Positions 9,154-20,017 of a stretch of DNA of 48,804 nucleotides are shown in pieces (within the stretch, counting starts at the first letter, position 1; every line of letters begins with the position of its first letter). The notes under the pieces were generated by a model, which worked only from the letters and a program-made list of their open reading frames with translations, was not told the DNA's origin and did not search any database. The DNA comes from Alphaproteobacteria bacterium. GTDB lineage: Bacteria; Pseudomonadota; Alphaproteobacteria; Caulobacterales; Maricaulaceae. Where the stretch lies: the NCBI GenBank assembly GCA_024278915.1, contig JAJRSG010000301.1, forward strand, positions 1 through 48,804, in the 5' to 3' direction. The position numbers were made by a program, and so were the translations under genes.

Positions 9154-11502
9154 ATGGCATCATTTTCGCCGATACTTGAAGAAACCATTCACCGCGCTTT
9201 GACACTCGCCAGTGACCGCAAGCACGAATTGGCGACGTTGGAGCACTTGTTGTTAGCTATGGTTGACGACAAAGATGCTAGTGCCGTGATGGAGGCCTGC
9301 GATTTAGACCTAGAAAGTCTGCGCGCTGACCTGACTTTGTATTTAGACGAAGATTTATCTTCCCTTGTTGTAGAAGATTTCGAAGAAGCCCGGCCAACGG
9401 CTGGGTTCCACCGGGTTATTCAACGGGCGGTTATCCATGTGCAAAGCTCTGGTCGCGAAGAAGTTACGGGGGCGAATGCCTTAATTGCTCTCTTTGCAGA
9501 ACGGGAAAGCCACGCCGTCTATTTTTTACAAGAACGGGATATGACCCGCTATGACGCCGTCAATTATATTTCCCACGGTATCTCCAAAAATGGTGATGCG
9601 CCGCAAACAAGGCCTGTTCTTGGACAGGGGAATGAGGGCGAAAGCGAACAAGGCAAGCAAACGGAAGATCCGCTTGATGCATATTGCGTGAACCTGAACG
9701 AAAAAGCCAAGGAAGGCGGTATTGATCCGTTGATTGGCCGCGAGGAAGAAGTGGCGCGCTGTATTCAAATTTTGGCGCGTCGCCGTAAAAATAATCCATT
9801 ATTGGTCGGAGATCCGGGAGTTGGTAAAACAGCCATTGCCGAAGGGATTGCTCGCCAAATCATTAATGGGAAAACCCCGGATGCTTTAAAAGACGCCACG
9901 ATATACGCTCTGGATATGGGCGCACTTTTGGCGGGTACTCGCTACCGTGGGGACTTTGAAGAACGCCTGAAATCTGTGATGAAACAATTGATGGATATGG
10001 ATGATGCTATTTTATTCATTGATGAAATTCACACCATTATTGGCGCAGGGGCGACAAGTGGCGGGGCGATGGATGCATCCAACTTGCTTAAACCTGCTTT
10101 GCAATCTGGTAAATTGTCTTGCATGGGATCGACCACCTATAAGGAATACCGACAGCATTTTGAAAAAGACCGTGCTTTGGCAAGACGGTTTTTAAAAGTG
10201 GATGTGTCTGAACCGTCAGCCGCCGATACAGTCAAAATCTTGAAAGGTCTTAAATCCTATTTCGAAGATTTCCATAATGTCAGTTATACAGCCGAAGCGA
10301 TTGAAAGCGCAGTGGACTTAGCTGTGCGCCATATTACTGATCGCAAACTACCCGACAAAGCCATTGACATTATTGACGAGGCGGGAGCATATCAAAAATT
10401 ATTACCGGTGAAAAAAGGTAAAAAAGCAACCAAAAAAACCGTGACTATCAAAGACATTGAATTGGTAATTTCCAAAATCGCCCGCATTCCTACGAAAACG
10501 GTTTCGCGGGATGATACCAAGGTTCTCAAATCTTTGGGCAATGATTTGAAGCGGGTAGTGTTTGGCCAAGACGCGGCGGTTGAAAAAGTAACCAGTGCCG
10601 TGAAATTGGCGCGCGCAGGCTTGCGTGAACCAAATAAACCGATCGGCTCTTATTTATTCTCTGGGCCAACTGGCGTCGGTAAAACCGAAGTTGCCAAGCA
10701 GTTGGCAGAGGCTCTGGGTCTTGAGCTATTACGCTTTGACATGAGTGAATATATGGAACGTCATACGGTATCTCGTTTATTGGGCGCGCCTCCTGGGTAT
10801 GTTGGCTATGATAATGGTGGTCTTTTAACCGATCAGGTCAATCAATTCCCACATTCTATATTATTGTTGGACGAGATCGAAAAAGCGCATCCTGATGTTT
10901 ATAACATTCTCTTGCAGGTGATGGATAATGGTACGCTGACCGATAGTAATGGTCGCGCTGTTGATTTCCGAAATGTTATTCTGATTATGACCACCAATGC
11001 AGGTGCCGCCGATGCAGCTCGTACGGAAATCGGCTTTGGCCGTGCAGATGGTGTTAGCGACGAGGACGAAAAAGCCATTAAACGCTTGTTTACGCCTGAA
11101 TTTAGAAACCGTTTGGATGCGACCGTGAAATTTGATCCTTTGGATAAAACGTCTATCGCCAAAGTGGTGGATAAATTTATTATCCAGTTAGAAGCTCAGT
11201 TGTCGGACCGGAAAATTTTGTTTGAATTATCGAAAGGTGCGACCCAGTGGTTGGCGGATAAAGGGTATGATAAACGCTATGGCGCCCGTCCCCTTTCGCG
11301 GACTATTCAAGAGCACATCAAAAAACCGTTGGCTGATGAAATTTTGTTTGGCAAATTGAAAAAAGGTGGCCTTGTGAAAATCAGTGTAGACCGTAAAAAA
11401 GATGAGCTGAAGTTCACGATCTTGAAACCGGAACAACTAAAAATCGAAGGTAAAAACAAGGGCAAAGGATTACCTGCCCCCAAACCTAAGGAAGATGCTT
11501 AG
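9154..11502 (+). CDS. clpA: ATP-dependent Clp protease ATP-binding subunit ClpA
   Basis: Two AAA modules (GDPGVGKTAIAEGIA, GPTGVGKTEVAKQLA), N-terminal Clp repeats, clpS linkage. Confidence 0.96.
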   Translation: MASFSPILEETIHRALTLASDRKHELATLEHLLLAMVDDKDASAVMEACDLDLESLRADLTLYLDEDLSSLVVEDFEEARPTAGFHRVIQRAVIHVQSSGREEVTGANALIALFAERESHAVYFLQERDMTRYDAVNYISHGISKNGDAPQTRPVLGQGNEGESEQGKQTEDPLDAYCVNLNEKAKEGGIDPLIGREEEVARCIQILARRRKNNPLLVGDPGVGKTAIAEGIARQIINGKTPDALKDATIYALDMGALLAGTRYRGDFEERLKSVMKQLMDMDDAILFIDEIHTIIGAGATSGGAMDASNLLKPALQSGKLSCMGSTTYKEYRQHFEKDRALARRFLKVDVSEPSAADTVKILKGLKSYFEDFHNVSYTAEAIESAVDLAVRHITDRKLPDKAIDIIDEAGAYQKLLPVKKGKKATKKTVTIKDIELVISKIARIPTKTVSRDDTKVLKSLGNDLKRVVFGQDAAVEKVTSAVKLARAGLREPNKPIGSYLFSGPTGVGKTEVAKQLAEALGLELLRFDMSEYMERHTVSRLLGAPPGYVGYDNGGLLTDQVNQFPHSILLLDEIEKAHPDVYNILLQVMDNGTLTDSNGRAVDFRNVILIMTTNAGAADAARTEIGFGRADGVSDEDEKAIKRLFTPEFRNRLDATVKFDPLDKTSIAKVVDKFIIQLEAQLSDRKILFELSKGATQWLADKGYDKRYGARPLSRTIQEHIKKPLADEILFGKLKKGGLVKISVDRKKDELKFTILKPEQLKIEGKNKGKGLPAPKPKEDA

Positions 11503-11534
11503 GACGGGTTCATTGTAAAATTTGTAAAATGCCC

Positions 11535-12143
11535 CTAGTTGTCTAGGGCTATCATGGCATCCACAATTGGATTGTTTTTGAGTTTTTTTACAATTTTTTT
11601 ACGCATACTTATGGGTTTGTTTTGGCTTATTTTAGTCGTGCCTTTTAGAACGTCTACTTTCATTTCGAAACCGACAATAGCACGGAGCAGGGCCTCAAAC
11701 TTGCCGTCTTTCATTTTTGAACGTGTCCACATGGGTTTGGGTAAAAGTTGCTGTTCGGATTGTTTCGATAAACCGTCCAGTTGCTTGATAAGTTCGTTAA
11801 TCCCTAACTCACGGACAATTCCTTCACATTCTACAGATAGATAATTCCATGTTGGAACTTGATCTGGAGTTTCGTACCAATCTGGTGAAATATAAGCGTT
11901 TGGTCCTGTGAATATGCACAGACATTTATGTGAATCTAAGAGCGTTTTACAGATCGTATTATTTCGGGCTAAGTGAAAAGATATGAAAATTTCCTTAGCG
12001 CGCGTTTCTATCAGGATGGGTGCATGGGTTACTTGTGGATTCCCATCTTTGGAAACGGCAACAAGCAATCCAAGTGGATGGTCTTTAATCCTATTGATAA
12101 GAACTAAAGGGTCTGTTTCATGAAATAATTTACTTGGGTTCAT
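11535..12143 (-). CDS. FMN-binding negative transcriptional regulator (PaiB-like)
   Basis: MNPSKLFHETDPLVLINRIKDHPLGLLVAVSKDGNPQVTHAPILIE... WYETPDQVPTWNYLSVECEG. Confidence 0.8.
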   Translation of the reverse strand: MNPSKLFHETDPLVLINRIKDHPLGLLVAVSKDGNPQVTHAPILIETRAKEIFISFHLARNNTICKTLLDSHKCLCIFTGPNAYISPDWYETPDQVPTWNYLSVECEGIVRELGINELIKQLDGLSKQSEQQLLPKPMWTRSKMKDGKFEALLRAIVGFEMKVDVLKGTTKISQNKPISMRKKIVKKLKNNPIVDAMIALDN

Positions 12144-12185
12144 ATTTTATAACTACAGAAGAGTTTAAATGAGTAAACCTTAAGC

Positions 12186-13736
12186 TTAGGCTTTTAGCAA
12201 TTCGATCACGGTTTCGACACTGGTGTTAAGAGCAGGGTCGGTTTTGCGTAAAGCTTCGATGCGTTTGACGGCATGGATTACGGTTGTGTGGTCGCGACCA
12301 CCGAAACGTCGGCCAATATCGGGTAAGGAACGGGTGGTCAATTGTTTGGATAGGTACATTGCTACTTGTCGTGGACGTGCAATGGCACGGGCTCGACGTT
12401 TGGAAAGGATTTCGTCCATAGAGATATTAAACTCTTTGGCGCAGGCCCGCTGAATTTTATCAACGGTAGGCCGTGCATTACTGCTGTAGCGAGAATGAGC
12501 GAGAGCGTCTTGTACGCTTTCTAAAGTGAGCGGTTTCCCCAAAAACTCTAGACGGGCAACAACTTGGGAAAATGCCCCTTCAAGGTCGCGCGGTGTTGCA
12601 TTAATGCGGGCGGCCAGATGATCGCGGGCATTTTGCGGCATGGCAAGGCTCGGATATCCGTTCTTTCGGCGGCGTTCGATCAAGCGGTCTAAGATACGCA
12701 AGCGCAGTTCATAATCGCACGATGTAATATCACATAATAATCCGCCGCATAGGTAAGATTTTAGCCGTTCTGAAGCGCGGTCAATGGCGTGTGGATGGCG
12801 ATCCGTGGCAAGCAGGATTTGTTTGCCATCATCGACCAGAGCGATGAGCGTATGAAGAAGCTCTTCTTGAGAACCAGGTTTGTCAGCAATAAAATGGGCA
12901 TCATCAATGATGAGCATGTCCACATCCCGCAGACCAGTTTTAAAGGCTTCGATTGCTGTGCGGCCTTGAGAACGAACTGACTGGACAAAATTTGCAACAA
13001 AATCTTCTGCTGAAATTAATTTAACCCGCCGTCCTGGATTATGTTCAATGGCGGCCTGTTTAATCGCATAAAGCAAATGGGTTTTCCCCATGCCGTGCGG
13101 GCCGTAAATAAGGACGGGATTATAGAGACACTCACTGGAGCTAGCGATTCTTCGAGCGACGGCATAGGCAAGCTCGTTAGAGGGGCCGACAACGAAATTA
13201 TCAAAAGTAAAACGGCCTCGATTGTTTTCGTTTTCACTACCTGCCACATGTCCCGCCGTTGGCATGGCTTTGGCGATTGGCGCAAATGAGGGTGTTTTCG
13301 TTGTGTTTCGTTTGGGGTTTGCCCTAAATGTAGAATTGGCGGCGTTATTGGGTTTGCTGGCTTTGACCTCTGTGGCGGCACAAATTTCTACGTCGCGGAC
13401 GTCGTGCCCTGCCCATAGTGTTCGTACCAAATCACCGTATTTACTGTCGATACGTCCGGCAACGAAACGGGATGGTGCTGTAAGGGCGACAGAGGTTTCA
13501 TTTTCAGATTGAAACGAGAGCTGACCAGTCCAGGACTTATGCACGCGCTCACCTAATTTACCGCGAAGTTCGTCTTGTACGGCGTGCCAGATGTTTTCTG
13601 CAGAACTGGCTGAATTTTCAGGGTTTTGGGCGCGGATCGTGGCAAATTCGCCTTGCTGGTTAGCAGGGTGTGCGGACATTTGCTCTTGGGCAATGTTTTT
13701 CTTATCGTCACGCACGTCAGTCAAATTTTCCCCCAA
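12186..13736 (-). CDS. dnaA: Chromosomal replication initiator protein DnaA
   Basis: FTFDNFVVGPSNELAYAVARRIA...LIYGPHGMGKTHLLYAI; domain IV RRFGGRDHTTVIHAVKRIE. Confidence 0.96.
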   Translation of the reverse strand: MGENLTDVRDDKKNIAQEQMSAHPANQQGEFATIRAQNPENSASSAENIWHAVQDELRGKLGERVHKSWTGQLSFQSENETSVALTAPSRFVAGRIDSKYGDLVRTLWAGHDVRDVEICAATEVKASKPNNAANSTFRANPKRNTTKTPSFAPIAKAMPTAGHVAGSENENNRGRFTFDNFVVGPSNELAYAVARRIASSSECLYNPVLIYGPHGMGKTHLLYAIKQAAIEHNPGRRVKLISAEDFVANFVQSVRSQGRTAIEAFKTGLRDVDMLIIDDAHFIADKPGSQEELLHTLIALVDDGKQILLATDRHPHAIDRASERLKSYLCGGLLCDITSCDYELRLRILDRLIERRRKNGYPSLAMPQNARDHLAARINATPRDLEGAFSQVVARLEFLGKPLTLESVQDALAHSRYSSNARPTVDKIQRACAKEFNISMDEILSKRRARAIARPRQVAMYLSKQLTTRSLPDIGRRFGGRDHTTVIHAVKRIEALRKTDPALNTSVETVIELLKA

Positions 13737-14118
13737 GTGTCCATGCTGGCTTAAAAGGCTTAAGCCATTGTAATATATAGTAATAATGTTAAATCCAGTT
13801 AGAAAGGTGGTGTATTCTTCCCGGTTTTCATAAAGAAAGCATCCCCCCGAGAGACACCAGCTTGTGCCCTTTTAAAGACGGTTTTTTAGGCTTCGTCAAC
13901 GGGCAAAATTTACATTTTTTGCTAACATTGCACTTGACTCTAAAAAACGTAAATTTCACGGGCACTTGGCAGAAAAATAAATTGCAGAAACTTTAAAATT
14001 TTATTTTTCCCCTGTACGGTTAGGGGGGGCAAGAAAGTACAACCTTCGCAATCAATCTACAGAATGGAAAATTTGAGACTTTTTCTATGAAATTTCCGGT
14101 ATTTTACCGTCAGCCAAT

Positions 14119-14143
14119 AAAAAACCCGGCCTATAGCCGGGTC
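14119..14143 (-). terminator. Rho-independent terminator of rpsT
   Basis: On minus strand: ACCCGGCTATAGGCCGGGT hairpin followed by T-run (TTTTTTATTGG), downstream of rpsT stop. Confidence 0.8.
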
Positions 14144-14186
14144 ATATATATCATTTCCCATTTACAGGGGGGATGATTGAATATTT

Positions 14187-14450
14187 TTAGCCGAGAGCTT
14201 TAACGCGTTTCGCAAGGCGAGAAATTTTACGAGCGCCTGTGTTTTTGTGGAAGATCCCTTTGCTGACAGCGCGCATTAATGCAGGCTCTGCGTCTGCAAA
14301 AGCAGTTTTGGCAAGTTTTGCGTCGCCTGCTGTAATTGCGTCTTCTACTTTGCGTAGTTCGGTGCGAACCGCAGAACGGCGGTTCTTGTTAATTGCAGTT
14401 TTGCGTTCCATTTTGCGTACGCACTTTTTTGCAGATGATGTATTTGCCAT
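14187..14450 (-). CDS. rpsT: 30S ribosomal protein S20
   Basis: [39 protein letters not shown]... Confidence 0.96.
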   Translation of the reverse strand: MANTSSAKKCVRKMERKTAINKNRRSAVRTELRKVEDAITAGDAKLAKTAFADAEPALMRAVSKGIFHKNTGARKISRLAKRVKALG

Positions 14451-14546
14451 AATATCCTCGTATATGCTGCGATGCAGCGAATTTTGAACTGCGCGTATAA
14501 CCCTAAGGCAACCCTGCGTCAACACCCTTATGCGGTGTTTATTCCT

Positions 14547-15323
14547 CTATTTGTGTGTGAAATGCGGTGTGCGTTTCTCAGCGAATGCCGCCATGCCTTC
14601 TTTTTGGTCTTCCGTTGAAAACATGGATTGGAATAACCGACGCTCGAAATGTATACCTTGGGTCAAAGTTGTCTCGAATGCCGTATTCACGGCCTCTTTG
14701 GTCATCATGGCGATTGGGCGGGATTGATGAGCGATTTTGCCAGCGGCGTCCATGGCCGTTTCCATCAATTCGTCAAGAGCCACCACCCGTGAAACCAGTC
14801 CGCATGCATGGGCTTCCGGTGCCTTCATCATCCGCCCTGTGAGGCACATATCCATTGCTTTGGCTTTCCCGACGGCGCGGGTGAGCCTCTGGGTGCCGCC
14901 TGCGCCCGGCATTACGCCGAGGTTAATCTCTGGCTGACCAAATTTTGCATTGTCAGCAGCAATGATGAAATCGCACATCATGGCAATTTCACAACCACCA
15001 CCTAGTGCATAACCAGCAACGGCAGCAATGATTGGTTTGCGAAAACGAGCGACAGCCTCCCAATACAGACCAAATACATCATGTTCATACATGCCAAGGA
15101 ATGTACCCTCTTGTAATTCTTTAATGTCGGCACCGGCTGCAAAAGCTTTTTCGGAGCCAGTAAGGATGACACAGCCAATTTTATCGTCAGCTTCCAATTT
15201 TGCCAATGCTTGCGCTAATTCCATGGTTAGCTCATTACAGAGCGCATTTAAAGCTTTGGGGCGGTTGAGTTTGATAATGCAAACGCCACCTTCTTTGGTC
15301 ACTTCTAGGGTATTATAGGCCAT
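14547..15323 (-). CDS. Enoyl-CoA hydratase/isomerase family protein
   Basis: MAYNTLEVTKEGGVCIIKLNRPKALNALCNELTMEL...EKAFAAGADIKEL...GYALGGGCEIAMMCD; start moved to MAYNTLE. Confidence 0.93.
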   Translation of the reverse strand: MAYNTLEVTKEGGVCIIKLNRPKALNALCNELTMELAQALAKLEADDKIGCVILTGSEKAFAAGADIKELQEGTFLGMYEHDVFGLYWEAVARFRKPIIAAVAGYALGGGCEIAMMCDFIIAADNAKFGQPEINLGVMPGAGGTQRLTRAVGKAKAMDMCLTGRMMKAPEAHACGLVSRVVALDELMETAMDAAGKIAHQSRPIAMMTKEAVNTAFETTLTQGIHFERRLFQSMFSTEDQKEGMAAFAEKRTPHFTHK

Positions 15324-15384
15324 ATTTGTCCTCTCCATTTGGATAGAAGCGCGTTTTAGACTCAAGTTCGAGAAGAGTCACGGA

Positions 15385-16227
15385 CTAAATTTGGCAATGA
15401 GGGCAGTAAAATGTAGAGCGCCCAGACTGTTTTACCCGCTGAATTTCATGGGGGCAGTCTGTGTTCGGGCAGGCATCATTTTCGTGGCCATATACTTTAA
15501 AGCGGTGTTGGAAATAACCGAGTGCCCCGTCAACGGCGGCAAAATCCTTTAAGGTGGAGCCACCGGCCTTAATGGCGATTTCTAAAACGGTCTTGATTTC
15601 TGTGCTTAATGCCTCGCATTCAGCCTCCGTTAGGTCGCATGATTTTCGCAAGGGCGAGATGTGGGCATCAAATAAAGCTTCGCACACATATATATTTCCA
15701 AGCCCCGCCACAATCCGTTGATCTAGTAAGGCCGTTTTAATGGGTGCTTTCTTTTTGGTGAGGGCTGAAAATAAAGCTGGCCCGTTAAAGCTGTTAGAGA
15801 GAGGTTCGGGGCCAAGTTCTGCCATGCGCCCTTGCTCGCCATTTGCTAATAATTCCATAAAACCGAAACGCCGTGGGTCATTATAGACAATCAAGGGGGC
15901 TTCTTTACCGCTCATGGTGAAAACAACATGGTCATGTTTGGGGTTGGTGTTGCCACTGTCGGCGGGCCAACTACCTTCCTCAATGCTAAATCGTCCAGAC
16001 ATGCCGAGGTGCATGAGTAACGTTTCCCCGCTTGAAAGTTCGGCGACCAAAAATTTGGCACGGCGGCCAAGGTGGGTCAGGGTTTTCCCTTCCAGACGTT
16101 TAATGAAATTTTCAGGGAAAGGAAAACGGATGTCTTTGCGGTTGAGGACGACGGACGTGAATACGCGGCCTTCCATTACAGGGGCAAGGCCGCGTTTTAC
16201 GGTTTCAACTTCCGGCAATTCAGGCAT
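15385..16227 (-). CDS. mutM: Formamidopyrimidine-DNA glycosylase
   Basis: [34 protein letters not shown]-terminal zinc finger C...C...[10 protein letters not shown]. Confidence 0.96.
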   Translation of the reverse strand: MPELPEVETVKRGLAPVMEGRVFTSVVLNRKDIRFPFPENFIKRLEGKTLTHLGRRAKFLVAELSSGETLLMHLGMSGRFSIEEGSWPADSGNTNPKHDHVVFTMSGKEAPLIVYNDPRRFGFMELLANGEQGRMAELGPEPLSNSFNGPALFSALTKKKAPIKTALLDQRIVAGLGNIYVCEALFDAHISPLRKSCDLTEAECEALSTEIKTVLEIAIKAGGSTLKDFAAVDGALGYFQHRFKVYGHENDACPNTDCPHEIQRVKQSGRSTFYCPHCQI

Positions 16228-16251
16228 AGTTTCCTTTGTATTTTGTCTCTA

Positions 16252-17037
16252 ATGGGATTAGATAAAACCATGACACAAGAAAAGACAATAGATTTCGGAT
16301 TTAAAACAGTTCCTGAGTCCGAAAAGGCAGGCCATGTTCGCGAAGTATTTGATAGCGTGGCTTCCAAATATGACTTGATGAATGATGCCATGAGTATGGG
16401 GATCCATCGGGTATGGAAAAACATGGCCATGGCCAAAATCAACCCGCAACCAGGAGAGATTATTGTCGATGTGGCTGGTGGTACAGGTGATCTGGCACGG
16501 CGGTTTATTACACGAGCAGAAAAAGTGCGGATGCGGCGCGGCGGGGAACCTGCCAAAGCATTCGTAAGTGATATTAACGCAGAAATGCTATTGGCGGGGA
16601 TTGATCCGCGCAAAGATGCCGGCATGGATATGACCCGCGTCTGTGGGGATGCTCAATGCTTGCCATTTCCTGATAACTTTGCTGATGTGATCACCATTTC
16701 ATTTGGCATTCGCAATGTGACCGACCGAGACGCGGCTCTACGTGATTTTCGTCGTGTTCTTAAACCGGGCGGGCGGTTCTATTGTCTTGAATTTACCACG
16801 CCGCCAACCGAATGGTTGCGCAAGTTTTACGACATGTATTCCTTTGCTGTTATCCCGCCCATGGGCGGTGTACTAACTGGTGATCGCGATAGCTATCAAT
16901 ATTTGGTGGAAAGCATTCGCAAGTTCCCGAAACAAGAAAAATTCGCAGGCATGTTAAAATCGGCAGGCTTTGGTCGTATCAATTATCAAGATTATAGCGG
17001 CGGAATTTGTGCATTGCATTGGGGGTGGAAAGTTTAG
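16252..17037 (+). CDS. ubiE: Demethylmenaquinone/ubiquinone C-methyltransferase UbiE
   Basis: [45 protein letters not shown]; start at 16252 or 16270 rather than the long ORF start 16072, which overlaps mutM. Confidence 0.94.
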   Translation: MGLDKTMTQEKTIDFGFKTVPESEKAGHVREVFDSVASKYDLMNDAMSMGIHRVWKNMAMAKINPQPGEIIVDVAGGTGDLARRFITRAEKVRMRRGGEPAKAFVSDINAEMLLAGIDPRKDAGMDMTRVCGDAQCLPFPDNFADVITISFGIRNVTDRDAALRDFRRVLKPGGRFYCLEFTTPPTEWLRKFYDMYSFAVIPPMGGVLTGDRDSYQYLVESIRKFPKQEKFAGMLKSAGFGRINYQDYSGGICALHWGWKV

Positions 17038-17414
17038 ACGACTTTCATCATGCCGAGGGCGAAGCCTGATAGGTAGGAAAACATCCAGACGGACCAGACA
17101 AAGAGAGTTAATTTATGAAAGCCTCTTAGCGCTTTTTCGTCGCCTTTACTCAAGGCAATTACGGCCCATACTAAATGAAACACCATTAGGCCAAGACTGA
17201 TAAACCCCATTATCGCATGGGGGGTAAAGACAACGCCACCGACATATGTATAGGTCAATATGGTTGCCAAGCTATCTACGATCACGCCGCAGACAAATAT
17301 CCATACATGTTTGGGTTTAAGTGTTTTTGCCCGAAACTCAGACCAAACCCCGAAGGTATAAAATACCATGGCGGTCGTAAACAGTACAACAGAGACAATG
17401 AGTAAGATAGGCAT
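17034..17414 (-). CDS. HsmA-like (TIGR03987-type) small integral membrane protein
   Basis: Four predicted TM segments; [40 protein letters not shown]. Confidence 0.65.
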   Translation of the reverse strand: MPILLIVSVVLFTTAMVFYTFGVWSEFRAKTLKPKHVWIFVCGVIVDSLATILTYTYVGGVVFTPHAIMGFISLGLMVFHLVWAVIALSKGDEKALRGFHKLTLFVWSVWMFSYLSGFALGMMKVV

Positions 17415-17519
17415 AGGAGAAGGTTATCATGTCCCCTGTCAATATGCCAACATTAGTTATCAAAACGGTACGTTTTTAAGACAAATCTCTAAACTGGTTT
17501 CCTCACTCCATCGGGGAGG

Positions 17520-18131
17520 TTAGGATTTGTCTTCGTTCACAAGCTCTGCCCGTTTCATATCCTCACGGGTGTTGATGTTGAAAAACGGGTCTTGGACATT
17601 GTGAGCTGGGAAGGGGATGTATTGTACGGGATGAGAGGCCAAAAACACACCAACTTTATAGGTATCACCTGCTTGTAAGAACTCTTGTAGCTCTTTATCC
17701 AAAGCGGTTGGCCAGAGGGCGCTGACGCGGTGGTGTTGGTCTTGGACTTGGGGAATAGCAATGGTGTTGGCATTTGCGTTGCTGAGCTTTGCTGCCCAAT
17801 CATAGGGGAGGAACGGTGTGTCGGCTGGGGTGGTAAAGACACGGGAATAGCCACGTTCTTTGGCCCATTTCATGGCAGTTAAGACACCAGAAAGTGGCCC
17901 CATATTTGGCATGTCGTCCATAAGGTTCTGCACATTTTCTCCCAGCCACATATCTTGGTGGAGATTATTGAGGGCCAACTCTGCGCATTGCGGGGAGGCG
18001 CGTTCCATGACATGATGTAAAAGTGGTTTTCCGCCCAGCAAGGCTGATAATTTATTGCTGCCAAAGCGTTTTGAGCGTCCGCCGCACAAGATCACACATG
18101 GGTATTTTTCGGGTGCCATCTTGCGAGTCAA
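17520..18131 (-). CDS. mobA: Molybdenum cofactor guanylyltransferase
   Basis: CVILCGGRSKRFGSNKLSALLGGKPLLHHVMER...; NTP-transferase motif; moeA neighbour. Confidence 0.88.
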   Translation of the reverse strand: MTRKMAPEKYPCVILCGGRSKRFGSNKLSALLGGKPLLHHVMERASPQCAELALNNLHQDMWLGENVQNLMDDMPNMGPLSGVLTAMKWAKERGYSRVFTTPADTPFLPYDWAAKLSNANANTIAIPQVQDQHHRVSALWPTALDKELQEFLQAGDTYKVGVFLASHPVQYIPFPAHNVQDPFFNINTREDMKRAELVNEDKS

Positions 18132-19381
18132 AGGGATTTGAGAAACATGATATCTACCTTGTCACCAACAGACAAAGCTGGTGCTTGCGGTTTTCTGACC
18201 AGTAAGCAATTGGCGGTGATAAAGGGCGTGATGAGGGAGCTGTCCTGACGGGGGTAAGGGGTTACTTGTAAGGTGCCGTTAGGGTCAATGTCTGCACTGG
18301 CTCTGATATATTCGGTTCGCCATGTACTGGCGGGCATGGGGGTGGTGACCTGTGCAGTGACGGTGGATTTCACCGCTTGCAAAATACCGTTGAGGGCTAA
18401 GATTAGCGGTTTTAAAAAGACTTGCGCGGTGACAAGCGCCGAGGCCGGATTGCCGGGAAGACCCAATACATATTGCGCGCCTAATTTACCGCACCAAACG
18501 GGTTTGCCGGGTTTAACGGCGACTTTGGCAAAGGACTGAACAAATCCCATTTCGTTGAAAACGCTGCGCATATAATCGCGGTCGCCAACGGACGCCCCAC
18601 CAATGGGCAGTAAAATATCGGCGTCTGAAAGGCTCTCGATACATGCTTGGATCTCTTTTGGGTCGTCTTTGCAAATATTGGTGAAAATCGCCTCTGCACC
18701 CCATGCTTCGATGAGTGGCGCAAGGCCATATGGATTGGAGCTGATGACGCTGCCAAGTGTGGTGGTTTCGCCCGGCTCAATTAGTTCGTCGCCATTGGCG
18801 ATGATGGCAAGCTTAGGTCGCTTGTAAACATGAATATGCCCATGGTTGGCGGCTGATAATAAAGCAATTTCATAAGCGCCCAGATAACAGCCCTGTTTTA
18901 AAATTACATCGCCTTCTGCAAAATCAATCCCTGCTTTTCTAATATGGCTCGCGGGGCTGATGGGTTGGGTGAGGGTAATTTTTGCCCCGCTCGCGTCAAC
19001 GTTTTCTTGCATGATGACATGGTTGGCACCTGGTGGGACCGCGCCGCCAGTAAAGATGCGCACACATTCGTCTTTGCCAACTGTGCCAGCAAAAGGTGCG
19101 CCAGCGGGCGCTTCGCCAATCAGGGTGAATATTGAACCTTCGCCGTGGTCTGGCTCAAGGCAAATGGCATAGCCGTCCATGGCAGAAGCATCAAGCGGTG
19201 GCAGGCTAACCTGCGCGCAAGCATCTTGTGCCAACACATGCCCATGGGCATGTGCGATCGGGGTGTTTACTTTGCCGAGAGTTTTGGCCAGCTGCAAAAT
19301 GATGTTTTGTGCTTCTGTTACACTGATGAGATTAGCCACCTGATTTCCTATATGTTCCTGATTTTCCACCGGACTTTTCAA
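18128..19381 (-). CDS. moeA: Molybdopterin molybdotransferase
   Basis: [16 protein letters not shown]...[18 protein letters not shown]...[12 protein letters not shown]; the start may lie downstream because this ORF overlaps moaC by 50 nt. Confidence 0.93.
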   Translation of the reverse strand: MKSPVENQEHIGNQVANLISVTEAQNIILQLAKTLGKVNTPIAHAHGHVLAQDACAQVSLPPLDASAMDGYAICLEPDHGEGSIFTLIGEAPAGAPFAGTVGKDECVRIFTGGAVPPGANHVIMQENVDASGAKITLTQPISPASHIRKAGIDFAEGDVILKQGCYLGAYEIALLSAANHGHIHVYKRPKLAIIANGDELIEPGETTTLGSVISSNPYGLAPLIEAWGAEAIFTNICKDDPKEIQACIESLSDADILLPIGGASVGDRDYMRSVFNEMGFVQSFAKVAVKPGKPVWCGKLGAQYVLGLPGNPASALVTAQVFLKPLILALNGILQAVKSTVTAQVTTPMPASTWRTEYIRASADIDPNGTLQVTPYPRQDSSLITPFITANCLLVRKPQAPALSVGDKVDIMFLKSL

Positions 19382-19817
19382 GCAGCTCGACCCGCTCGAT
19401 GATCATGGCCTTATCGACCGCTTTAAGCATGTCATAAATGGTAAGGCAAGCCACGGATACAGCCGTCAAAGCTTCCATTTCTACGCCGGTTTGCCCAGAT
19501 GTTTTGACACGGGCCATAACGGTTAGGCCCGGTAAATGATCATCTATATTAATTTCGATCTTAACGCCGCTAATGGGAAGGGGATGACAAAGAGGGATAA
19601 GATCTGCCGTTCGTTTTGCGCCCATGACGCCGGCAATTTCTGCCACAGTAATGACATCTCCTTTTTTTGCTTTGGCGGATTTTACCAAGGCGAGGGTCGT
19701 ATTTTCCATACGCACCATGCCCGTCGCAATTGCTTGGCGGTCTGTCTTGGCTTTGGCCGAGACGTCGACCATATTTACGCGCCCGTCAGCGTCAAAATGG
19801 GTGAGTTTATTTGGCAT
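19332..19817 (-). CDS. moaC: Cyclic pyranopterin monophosphate synthase
   Basis: [29 protein letters not shown]...[17 protein letters not shown]...[24 protein letters not shown]. Confidence 0.95.
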   Translation of the reverse strand: MPNKLTHFDADGRVNMVDVSAKAKTDRQAIATGMVRMENTTLALVKSAKAKKGDVITVAEIAGVMGAKRTADLIPLCHPLPISGVKIEINIDDHLPGLTVMARVKTSGQTGVEMEALTAVSVACLTIYDMLKAVDKAMIIERVELLEKSGGKSGTYRKSGG

Positions 19818-20017
19818 TATTTTTCTCATGTTTCTATGTGCAGGATAAAATACATGGTTTGAAGTCGGTGTCTAGCATTTGAAGGGCTTATTATAATGCC
19901 ATTGCTGAGTAACTAGGGTTATTTGGGTAAATGTATGTAATTACGTGGATTTAATTATATTTTAAACTTCAAACTGTAATAGATTTGATTGTTGGGGCGT
20001 GGGGTAATGCTAATAAA

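Noticed and set aside
11525-11550. CCCTAG-TTGT-CTAGGG hairpin between clpA and the PaiB-like gene as terminator
   Set aside because: Short 6-bp stem without a clear T-run on either strand.
13737-14118. Long dnaA-rpsT intergenic region as oriC
   Set aside because: AT-rich stretches present but no convincing TTATNCACA boxes seen by eye.
16072-16251. N-terminal extension of the ubiE ORF
   Set aside because: Overlaps mutM on the opposite strand; UbiE homology starts at about 16252/16270.
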